Both the position numbers and the translations under genes were made by a program. Shown here piece by piece: positions 8,148-17,551 of a DNA stretch of 64,000 bases (position 1 is the stretch's first letter; every line of letters starts with the position of its first letter). The notes under the pieces were generated by a model, which was given only the letters and a program-made list of their open reading frames with translations, did not search any database and was not told where the DNA came from. The DNA is taken from assembly GCF_006937785.1 (NCBI RefSeq), contig NZ_SJEE01000018.1, positions 1-64,000 of the forward strand. Direction: 5' to 3'. The stretch comes from Pseudanabaena sp. UWO311 (GTDB lineage: Bacteria; Cyanobacteriota; Cyanobacteriia; Pseudanabaenales; Pseudanabaenaceae).

Positions 8148-8456
8148 TTCTTCCCTCTCTATTACTTCTAGGTCTTTGCAATATCAACCTACTGAGCTTA
8201 GATCTCAAGAATTTGATTTTAACAACGAATAACCGAATTTTTCGTTGTTAACTTTTAAGGCATACACTGTTTTTTAATATACATACTTATCTGTCAATTC
8301 TATTTACATAGCAACTACTAGAAGTTAGCAAAAGGTCATACCAAAAGTTATATAAAAGTTATATTCGAGGGTTACATTTTCTAGAGTTCTCAAACAAACA
8401 GCTATCACTCAAAGCAAAGGCTAGCATTTTGAGAATTAGCAATAGCAATCCTAAAC

Positions 8457-8491
8457 GGAAAGAGACTGCCCCTGCGAAGCAGTCCCTTTCC
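8457..8491. repeat. Intergenic hairpin
   Basis: GGAAAGAGACTGC pairs with GCAGTCCCTTTCC with one A/C mismatch. Confidence 0.65.
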
Positions 8492-8502
8492 TTAGAAAAA
8501 TC

Positions 8503-8554
8503 AAAACCCAAAAATTGGTTGGCGGCTCTCCGCGCCAACTAATTCTTGGGTTTT
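8503..8554. repeat. Family C hairpin, copy with conserved right flank
   Basis: A 22-bp stem with two mismatches and AAAACCCAA/TTGGGTTTT ends. The right flank (ATGTCCTAGTACACTTGGCG and on to AGCTATA) is nearly identical to that of the copy at 20446, so the two derive from one longer element. Confidence 0.85.
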
Positions 8555-8620
8555 ATGTCCTAGTACACTTGGCGATAGCTATAGATGAAGATGAATATAG
8601 AAATAAAACTGCTTAATAAC

Positions 8621-8653
8621 AAAGCACAAAATGGCGTAGCCATTTTGTGCTTT
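8621..8653. repeat. Family B hairpin
   Basis: AAAGCACAAAATGG pairs with CCATTTTGTGCTTT around CGTAG. It is followed by TTAAAACCC, as in other family B copies. It lies past the Wzc-like gene on the minus strand. Confidence 0.85.
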
Positions 8654-8708
8654 TAAAACCCATGCAGGGAAATGATTCGAGCAGATTGTATCTTTTGGGA
8701 TTTAAGTC

Positions 8709-10913
8709 TTAAACTTTTAAGAGATCCTCATCACCAATACCAACTGGGTTGTAACTATGGGGTAAATCTTTAACTGCATTAGCAATCACCCCGATTAAAT
8801 TTAGCTTTTGGAGAATAGAGATAGATTGAGAAAATTCACCGCGAGTAATCCGATCAATACGAGCCACTGAAACCACACCACCACAGCAAGAGGCTATTTG
8901 AATTGTATCGACTGTGCCGAGAATTGGAGGCGAGTCAATAATTACAAGGTCATAATCCTGCTCAAAACTGGTGATCAACTTTTGCATCCATTCAGAACTA
9001 AGCAAAGTCACTGAATCACTAGGAATTGGACCAGCCGTAAGAATATCAATAGCTGAGTTGGATGATTGGATCACATCTTGGCTATCTACAGTACCTTTAC
9101 TAGAAAGTAATGTTGATAGACCTCGTTCATTAGGTAAATTAAGTTTCTTATGTAAAGAAGGCGATCGCATGTCTGCGTCAATTAGTAAGACACGTTTGTG
9201 CAAACGTGCAGCACTAGTGGCAAGCCCAAGAGCAATAGTGGATTTACCCTCACCAGGAAGAGCTGAGGTAATTACTAGCGATCGGACACTTATTTCTTTA
9301 GAAAAACTATTAAGCTGAATATTTTTATAAATTACATCTAGCCCCTCTCGAAAAGGTAACCACTGGACAATCTCCACAGTAAGCGGCGAAACAGATTGAC
9401 CTTTAAGAAACTGTGGCATGAAGCCAGAGCTAGATTCTTCAGCCTGCAAATATTCGGGAGTCATGCCCAGTAGGGATAAAGAAGCTATTTGCTGCTCCAA
9501 ATCATTATAAGTATGCATCGTATCGTCTTGCATATCCCTAAAAAAAGCAGCCATACCACCAATAAAGAGTCCTGCTACCACACCTAGCAATAGGTTGCGG
9601 CGGAGTGACTCAGCAGCATCAGTAGAACCCAGACTAGGTTCCTCAACAACTTGCCAATCAAAGCCACCACGAGAAATTTCAAGGCTTAGATCTTGACGAT
9701 TTTTGAGTAATGTTTGCAATGTGTCTTGCTGAACTTTCAATTTAGGTATTAAGGACTCATATTCACCAAGTAATTTAGGTAAACGCTTAATTTCAGCTTT
9801 TAAAACTTGTTCTTGAGATCCCAAAGAATCAAGTCGAGATTGCGATAAAGTAATCTGAGTTTGGGTTTCTGCAATCTGGTTTGCTAGAGTTATATCAATA
9901 CTACTGAGCTGATCAGTATTCCATTTAGGATAATTTGATAAATTAGTATCTCCTAAAATACTTCTTCTTTCCTCTTCAAGACTATTCTGCTGCTGACTAA
10001 AACGTAGCTCAAGGGCTTCAACAATAGGACTAGCAGATTGAAATCTAGCTTTTTCGCGATTTAATGCAACTTCTATACCTTGCATTTCTAGGACGAGTGC
10101 TTGATATCGTGGCGACTGATTCAAACGGGTAAGTAATATTGCATCCTGTGAAGACAAGTTAAGGTTTTGTTGCAGAGATTCTAGTCGAGTGACAGCTTGA
10201 TCAAGTTCTAATTTAGCAGTGCGTTTTTGTTGATCAATCCCATTCAGTGCTGCTGTAACTTCGGTTACTCGCTGTGTCACATCAAACAGATTGTTCTTGC
10301 TACGAAATGATTCGATTGATTCAGAAACTTCAGAGATGCTTTTACGTACATTATCTACTTGCTCATCTATACCTGCTAAGCCTTTCTGTAAACGCTTTTC
10401 TTGTTGTTCGCGGTTGTAGTCGGTGTACACTTTTTGAAAAGCTCTTAAAACCTCTCTAGTTTTTAGAGGATCTAAGTCAGTGTAAAGGATTTCAATAATT
10501 TTGGTTGGCTCTTGTTTTTCTCCCAGCATACCAATTTTTAAGGTTTGCAGATCCGTACCAGTAATACCTGGATATTTATCGTTTAGTAAAGTAGCAGCTT
10601 TTTGAAATAATGCAGAGCTTTTCAACAACTGTAGTTGAGTTGCATAGTCAATCTGGACATTTGAGTCAAGATTTAAGGATGAAGTTCCAGCTGCTTTGGT
10701 GTCAGTCTTATAAGTTGATTCAACCAATAGGCGCATGGAGCTGGTGTATTTGGGCTTAGAGATAATGTTTATAGAAACGGCAATTACTAGCCCCAAACTT
10801 ATGCCGCCCAAAAGCCAAAAACGTCTACGGGAGAGAACTGCAAAAATTTTCCCATAACCTGGATCTTGCTCAGCGAGAACTGGAGCTGTTTGATTAGCAG
10901 CATTGATATTCAT
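8709..10913 (-). CDS. Wzz-Wzc type polysaccharide tyrosine autokinase
   Basis: 734 residues. The order is an N-terminal Wzz chain-length domain with a membrane segment (about 33-51), a long periplasmic coiled-coil region (about 170-410), a second membrane segment (about 441-458), and a cytoplasmic BY-kinase domain. The kinase has Walker A SALPGEGKST (550-559), Walker A' LLIDADMR (about 576-583) and Walker B YDLVIIDSPP (about 650). It should control chain length and export of exopolysaccharide with the flanking GT genes. The C-terminal tail (HSYNPVGIGDEDLLKV) has a single Tyr instead of the Tyr cluster that E. coli Wzc autophosphorylates. It follows the GT4 gene by 54 bases, probably as an operon. 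Confidence 0.9.
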   Translation of the reverse strand: MNINAANQTAPVLAEQDPGYGKIFAVLSRRRFWLLGGISLGLVIAVSINIISKPKYTSSMRLLVESTYKTDTKAAGTSSLNLDSNVQIDYATQLQLLKSSALFQKAATLLNDKYPGITGTDLQTLKIGMLGEKQEPTKIIEILYTDLDPLKTREVLRAFQKVYTDYNREQQEKRLQKGLAGIDEQVDNVRKSISEVSESIESFRSKNNLFDVTQRVTEVTAALNGIDQQKRTAKLELDQAVTRLESLQQNLNLSSQDAILLTRLNQSPRYQALVLEMQGIEVALNREKARFQSASPIVEALELRFSQQQNSLEEERRSILGDTNLSNYPKWNTDQLSSIDITLANQIAETQTQITLSQSRLDSLGSQEQVLKAEIKRLPKLLGEYESLIPKLKVQQDTLQTLLKNRQDLSLEISRGGFDWQVVEEPSLGSTDAAESLRRNLLLGVVAGLFIGGMAAFFRDMQDDTMHTYNDLEQQIASLSLLGMTPEYLQAEESSSGFMPQFLKGQSVSPLTVEIVQWLPFREGLDVIYKNIQLNSFSKEISVRSLVITSALPGEGKSTIALGLATSAARLHKRVLLIDADMRSPSLHKKLNLPNERGLSTLLSSKGTVDSQDVIQSSNSAIDILTAGPIPSDSVTLLSSEWMQKLITSFEQDYDLVIIDSPPILGTVDTIQIASCCGGVVSVARIDRITRGEFSQSISILQKLNLIGVIANAVKDLPHSYNPVGIGDEDLLKV

Positions 10914-10967
10914 AGGGTTTCACTTCTTAATAGTTCCAGTAATAAAAACTCTTCTTTTTTAGTTAAG

Positions 10968-12068
10968 TTATTTCTTTATCCCTCTGCTGATACAGATTCC
11001 CTCTACGATCTGATCAACTTTTTTGAAGAATACCAACTCGGAAAAGTTAGAGATTGCATGTTCTCGGATTTTGGCGTAGTCCCAATCTACTTTTTGTGCT
11101 TTGATTATGGCATTTTTTAATGACTCCGCAGTTTGTTGTTCAAACAAAATACCTGTTAGCTCTGATATTTGCGTGTCCATGACACCACCAGCGCCATAAG
11201 CAATTACAGGTGTACCGCTGGCATTGGCTTCAATAGGCACAAGCCCATAATCTTCTAAAGCCGCAACAATTACAAATTTTGCCTTTGACATGAGATTGCA
11301 CCGATCGCGATCGCTAACATGACCAAGAAATTGAATATTGGGACGCGCTCTTGCCTGTAATTGTTTCGTTTCAGGGCCTACTCCTGTAATTAGGAGAGGT
11401 AGATCTAGGCTATTAAATGCTTCGACAATTATATCAAGACGTTTGTAACTAAGATGTCGCGAGGAGACAAGACAGTAATCATCTTTTTGATCTGAAAAGG
11501 TAAATCTACAGTCATCGATGGGATAGTTTACAACTACAGCATCTTTTTTGTAGGTTTCTCGAATTCGTTTGGCAACTGTGGTGGAATTAGCGATGTAATA
11601 ATCTGGTGATTGCGCATAAAAGATATCTTGTTTTCGCATTCTCTGAAAGACTGTCTCAATTAGAGGCTTTAAAAAGCTGTATGCACCATATTCTCTCAAG
11701 TAAGTATTAGTGTCCCAAAGGAACCGGGTAATGTTGTGGCAAAAGCAAATATGCACTGCATCAGAGCGCTTTTGTACTCCTTTAGCAAAGCTCGCACTAC
11801 TACTAAGAATCAAATCATATTTCTGAAGATCAAGTGCGTTAAATGCACTGTAATAAAATGGCGCAAACAGACGAAAGTATTTACGAGTTGCAGGAATATT
11901 TTGTAAAAATGTAGTGTGAACTAGGCGATCACCTAAATCAATGGTATTTTGGCGATCATGAACAGAAGTATACAGATCCGCATCTGGGAAATGTTTGCAC
12001 AAAAGTTCAAATACCCTTTCAGCACCACCACGTTGCGTAAGATAGTCATGGACTAAAGCAATTTTCAT
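10968..12068 (-). CDS. Glycosyltransferase family 4
   Basis: 366 residues, GT-B fold. The N-terminus has MKIALVHDYLTQRGGAERVF, typical of GT4 enzymes. The C-terminal nucleotide-sugar site shows the EDYGLVPIEANASGTPVIAYG region with the family's E-x7-E spacing. A retaining GT4 would add a sugar to the growing lipid-linked polysaccharide on the cytoplasmic face; donor and acceptor cannot be told. It is the first gene of a GT4-Wzc unit on the minus strand, divergent from the NB-ARC/WD40 gene across a 280-base gap with two overlapping hairpins. Confidence 0.88.
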   Translation of the reverse strand: MKIALVHDYLTQRGGAERVFELLCKHFPDADLYTSVHDRQNTIDLGDRLVHTTFLQNIPATRKYFRLFAPFYYSAFNALDLQKYDLILSSSASFAKGVQKRSDAVHICFCHNITRFLWDTNTYLREYGAYSFLKPLIETVFQRMRKQDIFYAQSPDYYIANSTTVAKRIRETYKKDAVVVNYPIDDCRFTFSDQKDDYCLVSSRHLSYKRLDIIVEAFNSLDLPLLITGVGPETKQLQARARPNIQFLGHVSDRDRCNLMSKAKFVIVAALEDYGLVPIEANASGTPVIAYGAGGVMDTQISELTGILFEQQTAESLKNAIIKAQKVDWDYAKIREHAISNFSELVFFKKVDQIVEGICISRGIKK

Positions 12069-12135
12069 TTAATTTTAATTGGACTGACTAGGGTTACGAA
12101 TTTCAAAAAGCAATATTCCCACAATTCTCATTATA

Positions 12136-12189
12136 AAAATTGGTTTTGATGAAAGTCTGCCCACGTAGACGTTCATCAAAACCAATTTT
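12136..12189. repeat. Left of two overlapping hairpins
   Basis: AAAATTGGTTTTGATGAA pairs perfectly with TTCATCAAAACCAATTTT, and a second short GTCT/AGAC pairing sits inside. Its right arm shares ACCAATTTT with the next hairpin. Confidence 0.85.
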
Positions 12190-12233
12190 GGTATGTTCAG
12201 CTCTTACAGAACAGAACATACCAAAATTGGTTT
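12179..12233. repeat. Right of two overlapping hairpins
   Basis: AACCAATTTTGGTATGTTC pairs with GAACATACCAAAATTGGTT. Because bases 12179-12189 belong to both stems, the two structures exclude each other in full. Confidence 0.85.
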
Positions 12234-12308
12234 CATAATTTAGAGTTGACAGCAATATTCTCAACAAAATACAACAAAGCATAAAACGTCTTAGAATGAC
12301 AAGAGTGA

Positions 12309-12328
12309 AGTTATATAAAAGTTATATT
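12309..12328 (+). promoter_or_regulatory. AT-rich direct-repeat element upstream of the NB-ARC/WD40 gene
   Basis: AGTTATATAAAAGTTATATT, two AGTTATAT units three bases apart, lies about 20 bases ahead of the ATG. The same 20 bases occur at 8346-8365. It could be a -10 region or an operator. Confidence 0.35.
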
Positions 12329-12348
12329 TATATCTTTAAGGCGCATCT

Positions 12349-15300
12349 ATGACGGCTGATGAGGCGGTAACATTTATAGAGTTGTCGTTAAAAGAGCGCA
12401 GTCTGTCTCGAGTTGAGCAGTCTGTCTTTCTTGGGGTATGGCAGGGTTTGTCTTATTCTGAGATTGCTAAGCAGACTGGTTATGATGCAGGCTACATCAA
12501 GCTAGTCAGCCATAAACTTTGGCATTTATTAACTGAGACTTTTGGCGAGAAGGTAAGCAAAAGTACGGTGCAAAATGTAATTCGCCGTCAAATACAAAAG
12601 AAGCAATTTGATTCTCCCACGACTGCCCCTAATTTACAGGGTTCGGCAAGCAGTCATCAAGACTGGGGCGAAGTAGTCGATGTTACTTTTTTTTATGGTC
12701 GTAAATCCGAGTTAGAAATCCTTGATAAATGGATTGATCATGATCGCTGTCGGTTGGTAGCACTTTTGGGCATGGGTGGATTAGGTAAAACGGCTCTGTC
12801 TGTTAAATTAGCTCAACAGTTGCAAGAGAAATTTGATTTTGTGGTGTGGCGATCGCTAAATAATGCCAAAACACCAAGCGAAATGTTGGCTGCTGTGATC
12901 CATTTCTTGTCTCAGCAGAGAGAAACTCCCGACACCACTGATACCAATGCCTTAATTTCACGATTAATGGAATACTTACAGCGATATCGTTGTTTGTTAG
13001 TGTTGGACAATTTTGAATCAGTCTTGAGAGATGAGGCACAAGCTGGAGCTTACCGCAAGGATTATGAAGGTTATGGCGCTCTGTTAAGAAGAATTGGGGA
13101 GGTCGCCCATAAGAGTTGCGTGGTGATTACTAGCCGAGAGATGCCTGAAGAAGTCGCAACTTTAGAGGGAGATATTTTACCAGTGAGAGCCATGCTGCTG
13201 AATGGATTAGATGAATCCGCAGCAGAACATGTCCTCGAAGCTAAGGGGATTAAAGCTATAGCGGGCGATTTGCATCGGTTAGTGGACTGGTATCGTGGTA
13301 ATCCCCTAGCGCTAAAGATCGCCGCAACTTCGATTAAGGATCTTTATTCGGGTAGTATTAATCGGTTTTTAGAGCAAAAGACGATTATTTTTAGTGGGAT
13401 TGGAAATCTGATTGAGCAGCAGTATCAAAGACTTACTGCCCATGAGAAACAAATTATGATCTGGTTAGCAATTAATCGTGAGCCAGTCCAGCCAAATGAA
13501 CTACGCTCAGATATTGTGCCAACGATTGAGCAAAATCATCTAATGATGTCTTTGCGATCGCTAAAGAGACGTTCGTTGGTAGAACATACAGCCGCAGGAT
13601 TTACACAGCAACCTGTAGTTATGGAGTTTGTCACCAACTTATTGATTGAACAAATTTATCAAGAAATCACTCAAGAGCATCCTCTCGGCATTTTACCAAG
13701 TATCCAATTAAAGCTAAATCGGCAACTTTTCTATTTGCGCCACTATGCGTTGATCAAAGCAACCACCAAGGACTATGTTCGCCAAAGTCAAATCCGTTTG
13801 ATTTTAGAACCTCTTGCTACCAAGCTTTTAGGACGTTTGGGCAGCAAGCAAATGGTGGCTAAAGAGCTATTACAGAGCCTTGAAGAGTTACGCAGACGCG
13901 AACTACGCCCTGAAGGTGAACTTAAATCAACTTTTGGCTATGGTGGCGGCAATATAATTAATTTGTTATGCAATCTTGGCATCGATTTAACAGGAATTGA
14001 CTTTTCTTATTTAGCCATTCGTCAGGCTTACTTGTCTGAGGTCAAATTACATCGGGTTAACTTTTCTCAAACTGCTGTCATTAAATCGGTATTTGCGGAG
14101 GTAATTGGTGGTGTGCTGTCAGTAGCTTTTAGTGCTAATGGCAAATTATTAGCGATCGGAGATACTAAAGGCGATATCCATCTTTGGCAAGTCAGTGATG
14201 GTAAGCCAATACTGACTTATCGAGGACATAAAGGATGGGTGGTTTCTGTAGCTTTCAATCCTGAAGGAACAGTTTTAGCAAGCAGTAGTGTTGATCAATC
14301 GATCAAATTATGGGATGTCTCAACAGGTGATTGCCTGAATACTCTGCAAGGATATATTGGTGCAGTTATGTCAGTCGCCTTCAGCCCCGATGGCATAACC
14401 TTGGCTAGCGGCCATGCCGATCGCACGGTAAGACTATGGAGATCGGGGCAAGCTATTAAAATTTTGCATGGTCACGAAGATATTGTCGAAGCTGTTGCTT
14501 TTAGCTCAAAAGGGAATCTACTAGCAAGTAGTAGTGATGATTGCACGGTAAGACTGTGGGACATTGATACTAGTGAATGTTTACAAATATTTGAAGGTCA
14601 TGAAGATATTGTCTGGTCGATCGCCTTTAGTCACAACGGCAATGTACTAGCTAGTGGTAGTGAAGACAAAACCATTCGCCTATGGAATGTGGAAACTAGT
14701 AATTGCATAAAAACCTTAACAGGGCACACCCATACTGTTTTTGCTGTGAGTTTTAGCCATGATGGTTCAACACTTGCCACGGGAAGTGGCGATCGCACAA
14801 TCCGTCTTTGGGATCTGAAGACGGCTCAATGCTTTAAAACCTTATCTGGACACAACCATTGGGTGCGTTCAGTTGCCTTTCATCCTGATCGCTTAGTCCT
14901 TGCAAGTAGTAGCGGCGATGAAATGGTAAAACTTTGGGAAATTGATAAAGGTTTATGTATGCGGACTTTTCAAGGTCATACAGGACGATCATGGACAGTC
15001 AAAGGTAGCAATCAGAGTGATACCGATATATCAGGCAATATCTCTAATGAGCATCTCCTGAATCTTTGGGAAGTCACATCAGGAAAGCAGTTTCGGATTT
15101 TGCAAGGTTATACCAATGCTGTGCGCTCCGTTGTCTTTAACTTAGAGCAAAGCCTGCTAGCTAGTGGTGGTGACGACTCGATTATTCGTCTTTGGGATAT
15201 CCAATCAGGTCAATGCATTCGAGCTTTGAATGGTCATGCAGGGCATGTTTGGCAAGTTGCCTTTAGTCCTATAGGTACATTACTTGCCAGTTGCGCGGAA

Positions 15301-16086
15301 GACTGCACGATCAAACTATGGGATGTTAGCAGCGGCAATTGCCTAACCACAATTACCGAACATCCTGATTTAGCCCGAACTTTAGTATTTAGCCATGATG
15401 GGAAATTGTTGGCGACTGGTGAAACCAGTCGAGTAATTAAACTTAGAGATATTATCACTGGTGAATGTTTACTTATTCTCCAAGGTCATACATCGGCAAT
15501 CTTGGCAATCGCCTTTAGCGCCGATGATCGTTATCTGATCAGCAGCAGTCGTGATAAAACAGTAAAAATTTGGGATACCCAAACAGGAGAATGCCTCCAA
15601 ACGCTGGATCAACTTACCTCATTTGCTTCAAATATCACATTTATGCCAATGCAACCCAATATGGTTTTTGGCTGTGGGGAAAGATTTATCTATCGTTGGA
15701 ATATCAAAAGTGGTGAATTTATCCCTGAATTTATAGGTCACGATGGCAATGTCTTGACAATTGCCGCCGATCCCAAAGGGATGTTGTTGGCAAGTGCTGG
15801 CGAAGATGCCCAAATCAATATTTGGAACTGGCAAACTGGCGAAGTGATGGGCACTTTAGTTGGACATGTTGGCACGATTTATGCAGTGTCATTTTCTCCT
15901 AATGGCGATCTGATTGCTAGCAGTAGTCGTGATGAAACAGTCAAACTCTGGGATGCTAAAACAGGTAAATGCATCAAAACCTATCGTGAACCACGTCCAT
16001 ATGAAGGTCTAAATATTACTGAAGCCACAGGTTTAACTTCTGCCCAAAAAGCTAAGCTACTTGCCCTCGGTGCGATCGAAGAATAA
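12349..16086 (+). CDS. NB-ARC/WD40 STAND protein (NLR-like)
   Basis: 1245 residues. Residues 1-80 form a helix-turn-helix like the N-terminal domain of vWA-MoxR-associated proteins. Residues 110-450 are an NB-ARC ATPase: P-loop GMGGLGKT (141-148), Walker B LLVLDN with D220, an ITSRE sensor, and the GNPLAL motif. A short pentapeptide-like stretch (about 540-575) follows. Then come 15 WD40 repeats, of which the eighth is degenerate, enough for two propellers. The ending YEGLNITEATGLTSAQKAKL is a tail seen in other cyanobacterial WD40 STAND proteins. Such proteins oligomerise on ligand binding. Some bacterial relatives act in phage defence and others in regulation. No effector enzyme domain is visible. 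It is surrounded by polysaccharide genes on the other strand. Confidence 0.9.
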   Translation: MTADEAVTFIELSLKERSLSRVEQSVFLGVWQGLSYSEIAKQTGYDAGYIKLVSHKLWHLLTETFGEKVSKSTVQNVIRRQIQKKQFDSPTTAPNLQGSASSHQDWGEVVDVTFFYGRKSELEILDKWIDHDRCRLVALLGMGGLGKTALSVKLAQQLQEKFDFVVWRSLNNAKTPSEMLAAVIHFLSQQRETPDTTDTNALISRLMEYLQRYRCLLVLDNFESVLRDEAQAGAYRKDYEGYGALLRRIGEVAHKSCVVITSREMPEEVATLEGDILPVRAMLLNGLDESAAEHVLEAKGIKAIAGDLHRLVDWYRGNPLALKIAATSIKDLYSGSINRFLEQKTIIFSGIGNLIEQQYQRLTAHEKQIMIWLAINREPVQPNELRSDIVPTIEQNHLMMSLRSLKRRSLVEHTAAGFTQQPVVMEFVTNLLIEQIYQEITQEHPLGILPSIQLKLNRQLFYLRHYALIKATTKDYVRQSQIRLILEPLATKLLGRLGSKQMVAKELLQSLEELRRRELRPEGELKSTFGYGGGNIINLLCNLGIDLTGIDFSYLAIRQAYLSEVKLHRVNFSQTAVIKSVFAEVIGGVLSVAFSANGKLLAIGDTKGDIHLWQVSDGKPILTYRGHKGWVVSVAFNPEGTVLASSSVDQSIKLWDVSTGDCLNTLQGYIGAVMSVAFSPDGITLASGHADRTVRLWRSGQAIKILHGHEDIVEAVAFSSKGNLLASSSDDCTVRLWDIDTSECLQIFEGHEDIVWSIAFSHNGNVLASGSEDKTIRLWNVETSNCIKTLTGHTHTVFAVSFSHDGSTLATGSGDRTIRLWDLKTAQCFKTLSGHNHWVRSVAFHPDRLVLASSSGDEMVKLWEIDKGLCMRTFQGHTGRSWTVKGSNQSDTDISGNISNEHLLNLWEVTSGKQFRILQGYTNAVRSVVFNLEQSLLASGGDDSIIRLWDIQSGQCIRALNGHAGHVWQVAFSPIGTLLASCAEDCTIKLWDVSSGNCLTTITEHPDLARTLVFSHDGKLLATGETSRVIKLRDIITGECLLILQGHTSAILAIAFSADDRYLISSSRDKTVKIWDTQTGECLQTLDQLTSFASNITFMPMQPNMVFGCGERFIYRWNIKSGEFIPEFIGHDGNVLTIAADPKGMLLASAGEDAQINIWNWQTGEVMGTLVGHVGTIYAVSFSPNGDLIASSSRDETVKLWDAKTGKCIKTYREPRPYEGLNITEATGLTSAQKAKLLALGAIEE

Positions 16087-16108
16087 TAGGTAGTTTCACG
16101 AATCGAGA

Positions 16109-17257
16109 CTATCTATTATTTGATTTGATAACTTGCTCATACACAGATCTCATTTGCGTCGCAATTACTTGCCAGTCATAATTTTGCTTAACATAGGTTT
16201 GGCATTCTTCCGCACTCGGAATTTTTCGCTGTCCAGACAAGGCTTCGCTAATCCCCTGAGCTAATTGATTGGTTGTGCTACCTTCCAAGACAAGATCGGG
16301 AGAAAATGGCAGCAAAATTTCAGGAATACCGCCAATCGGTGTCCCTAATACAGGCGTACCCGCTGCTAAAGATTCAATTACGATTAGTCCAAATCCTTCC
16401 AGTGATATTGTTGGCACAATTGATAGTTCTGAGGCACGATAAGCGATCGCAAGGTCTTGATCTGGCACAAATCCTAATAGCTGCACATGATCCTCCAATT
16501 GTAATTCTTGAATCTGCGATCGCAGATTCTCGGCGATCGCTCCTTTGCCAGCAATAAGTAGTAATACATCAGGATGTTGCTTACGCACCAAAGCGATCGC
16601 GGCAATCAAATTCTCCAAACCCATGCGCTGAACTAATCGCCGTACACAGAGGATAATCCTCCGATCCTTCTGCCAGCCTAGTTTTTCTCTGGCTTGAGCG
16701 ATCGTCAAATCTAGATTAAATTCTGCCGTATCAATTCCCCCACCAACGATAAAAATCTTTTCTAACGGCACATTATAGGTTTTATGTAAAACTTGCCGAA
16801 ATGATTCTGACAAAACAATAAATCCATTTACCCTTCGATAAACGAGCTTCTCGACTGCCCATTTACCCCAAGTCGATAATCGTCCTCCGCCTTCAGCTTG
16901 ACTCTCAAGTGCCCAAGGCCCGTGAAAATGCATCACTAAAGGCAATTTGCCTAAGCGATCTAGTAGAGGCAATGTATACAAAGCAAAGTGTGATGCTACC
17001 AAATCAAATTCAGAATTCGCTATGGCATGATTAAAGGCTTTTCTCACACCTAGCGATCGCTGCCATGTTGAGCTATTTGTCGATGCAAATGTCTGCACTT
17101 TCCCACCTGAACTTTGGAAAATGCGATCGGAGCCAGCCACCAGACCATTAACCTCAACGCCAACTCTGGGCAGATAGTTTACACAACCGTAATAAACACG
17201 AGCTAATCCTCCTGCTTCTTCTAAAAACCAGCTTGTACCTAGCTGTAATGTTTTCAT
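16109..17257 (-). CDS. Glycosyltransferase family 4
   Basis: 382 residues, GT-B fold. It begins MKTLQLGTSWFLEEAGGLAR, with the acceptor-side GGLAR loop. The mid-protein HFHGPWA and the donor site LEGFGLIVIESLAAGTPVLGTPIGG are GT4 features, with the E-x7-E pair in EGFGLIVIE. It probably adds a hexose during exopolysaccharide assembly. It converges with the NB-ARC/WD40 gene, with only 22 bases between the two stops and no terminator between them, so antisense overlap of the two transcripts is possible. Confidence 0.88.
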   Translation of the reverse strand: MKTLQLGTSWFLEEAGGLARVYYGCVNYLPRVGVEVNGLVAGSDRIFQSSGGKVQTFASTNSSTWQRSLGVRKAFNHAIANSEFDLVASHFALYTLPLLDRLGKLPLVMHFHGPWALESQAEGGGRLSTWGKWAVEKLVYRRVNGFIVLSESFRQVLHKTYNVPLEKIFIVGGGIDTAEFNLDLTIAQAREKLGWQKDRRIILCVRRLVQRMGLENLIAAIALVRKQHPDVLLLIAGKGAIAENLRSQIQELQLEDHVQLLGFVPDQDLAIAYRASELSIVPTISLEGFGLIVIESLAAGTPVLGTPIGGIPEILLPFSPDLVLEGSTTNQLAQGISEALSGQRKIPSAEECQTYVKQNYDWQVIATQMRSVYEQVIKSNNR

Positions 17258-17376
17258 AAAAATTTATTAACTATTGACATCTCTACATACAGCAATTCTA
17301 AATGGTTTCTAGAAGAGCATAACCTTCGGCAGTAATCTTCCACAAACTTATGGAAATTTGCGATAAAATCAAACCC

Positions 17377-17423
17377 ATATTTTTGATAAAAGCCACGCGA
17401 AGCGTGGCTTTTATCAAAAATAT
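17377..17423. repeat. Intergenic hairpin
   Basis: ATATTTTTGATAAAAGCCAC pairs perfectly with its complement, with an ACGC/GCGT core and GAA loop. It lies upstream of the GT4 gene. Confidence 0.8.
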
Positions 17424-17551
17424 TTGATCATAATTTGCTATAGAAGCCGACGATAGCATAACCCTAGCTTCGACTTTAACTAAATTTTCTAAATTGCTCT
17501 CATAATTTAAGAATAGCCGTAATCATTGCTCCAATTTGGATGTCACCGCAC

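Larger units (their letters stand above)
8148..8708. other. 561-base gap holding three hairpins
   Basis: No gene is visible. The part nearest the sugar transferase start is AT-rich and contains the element AGTTATATAAAAGTTATATT (8346-8365), which recurs exactly upstream of the NB-ARC/WD40 gene. The rest is the three hairpins listed separately. Confidence 0.6.
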
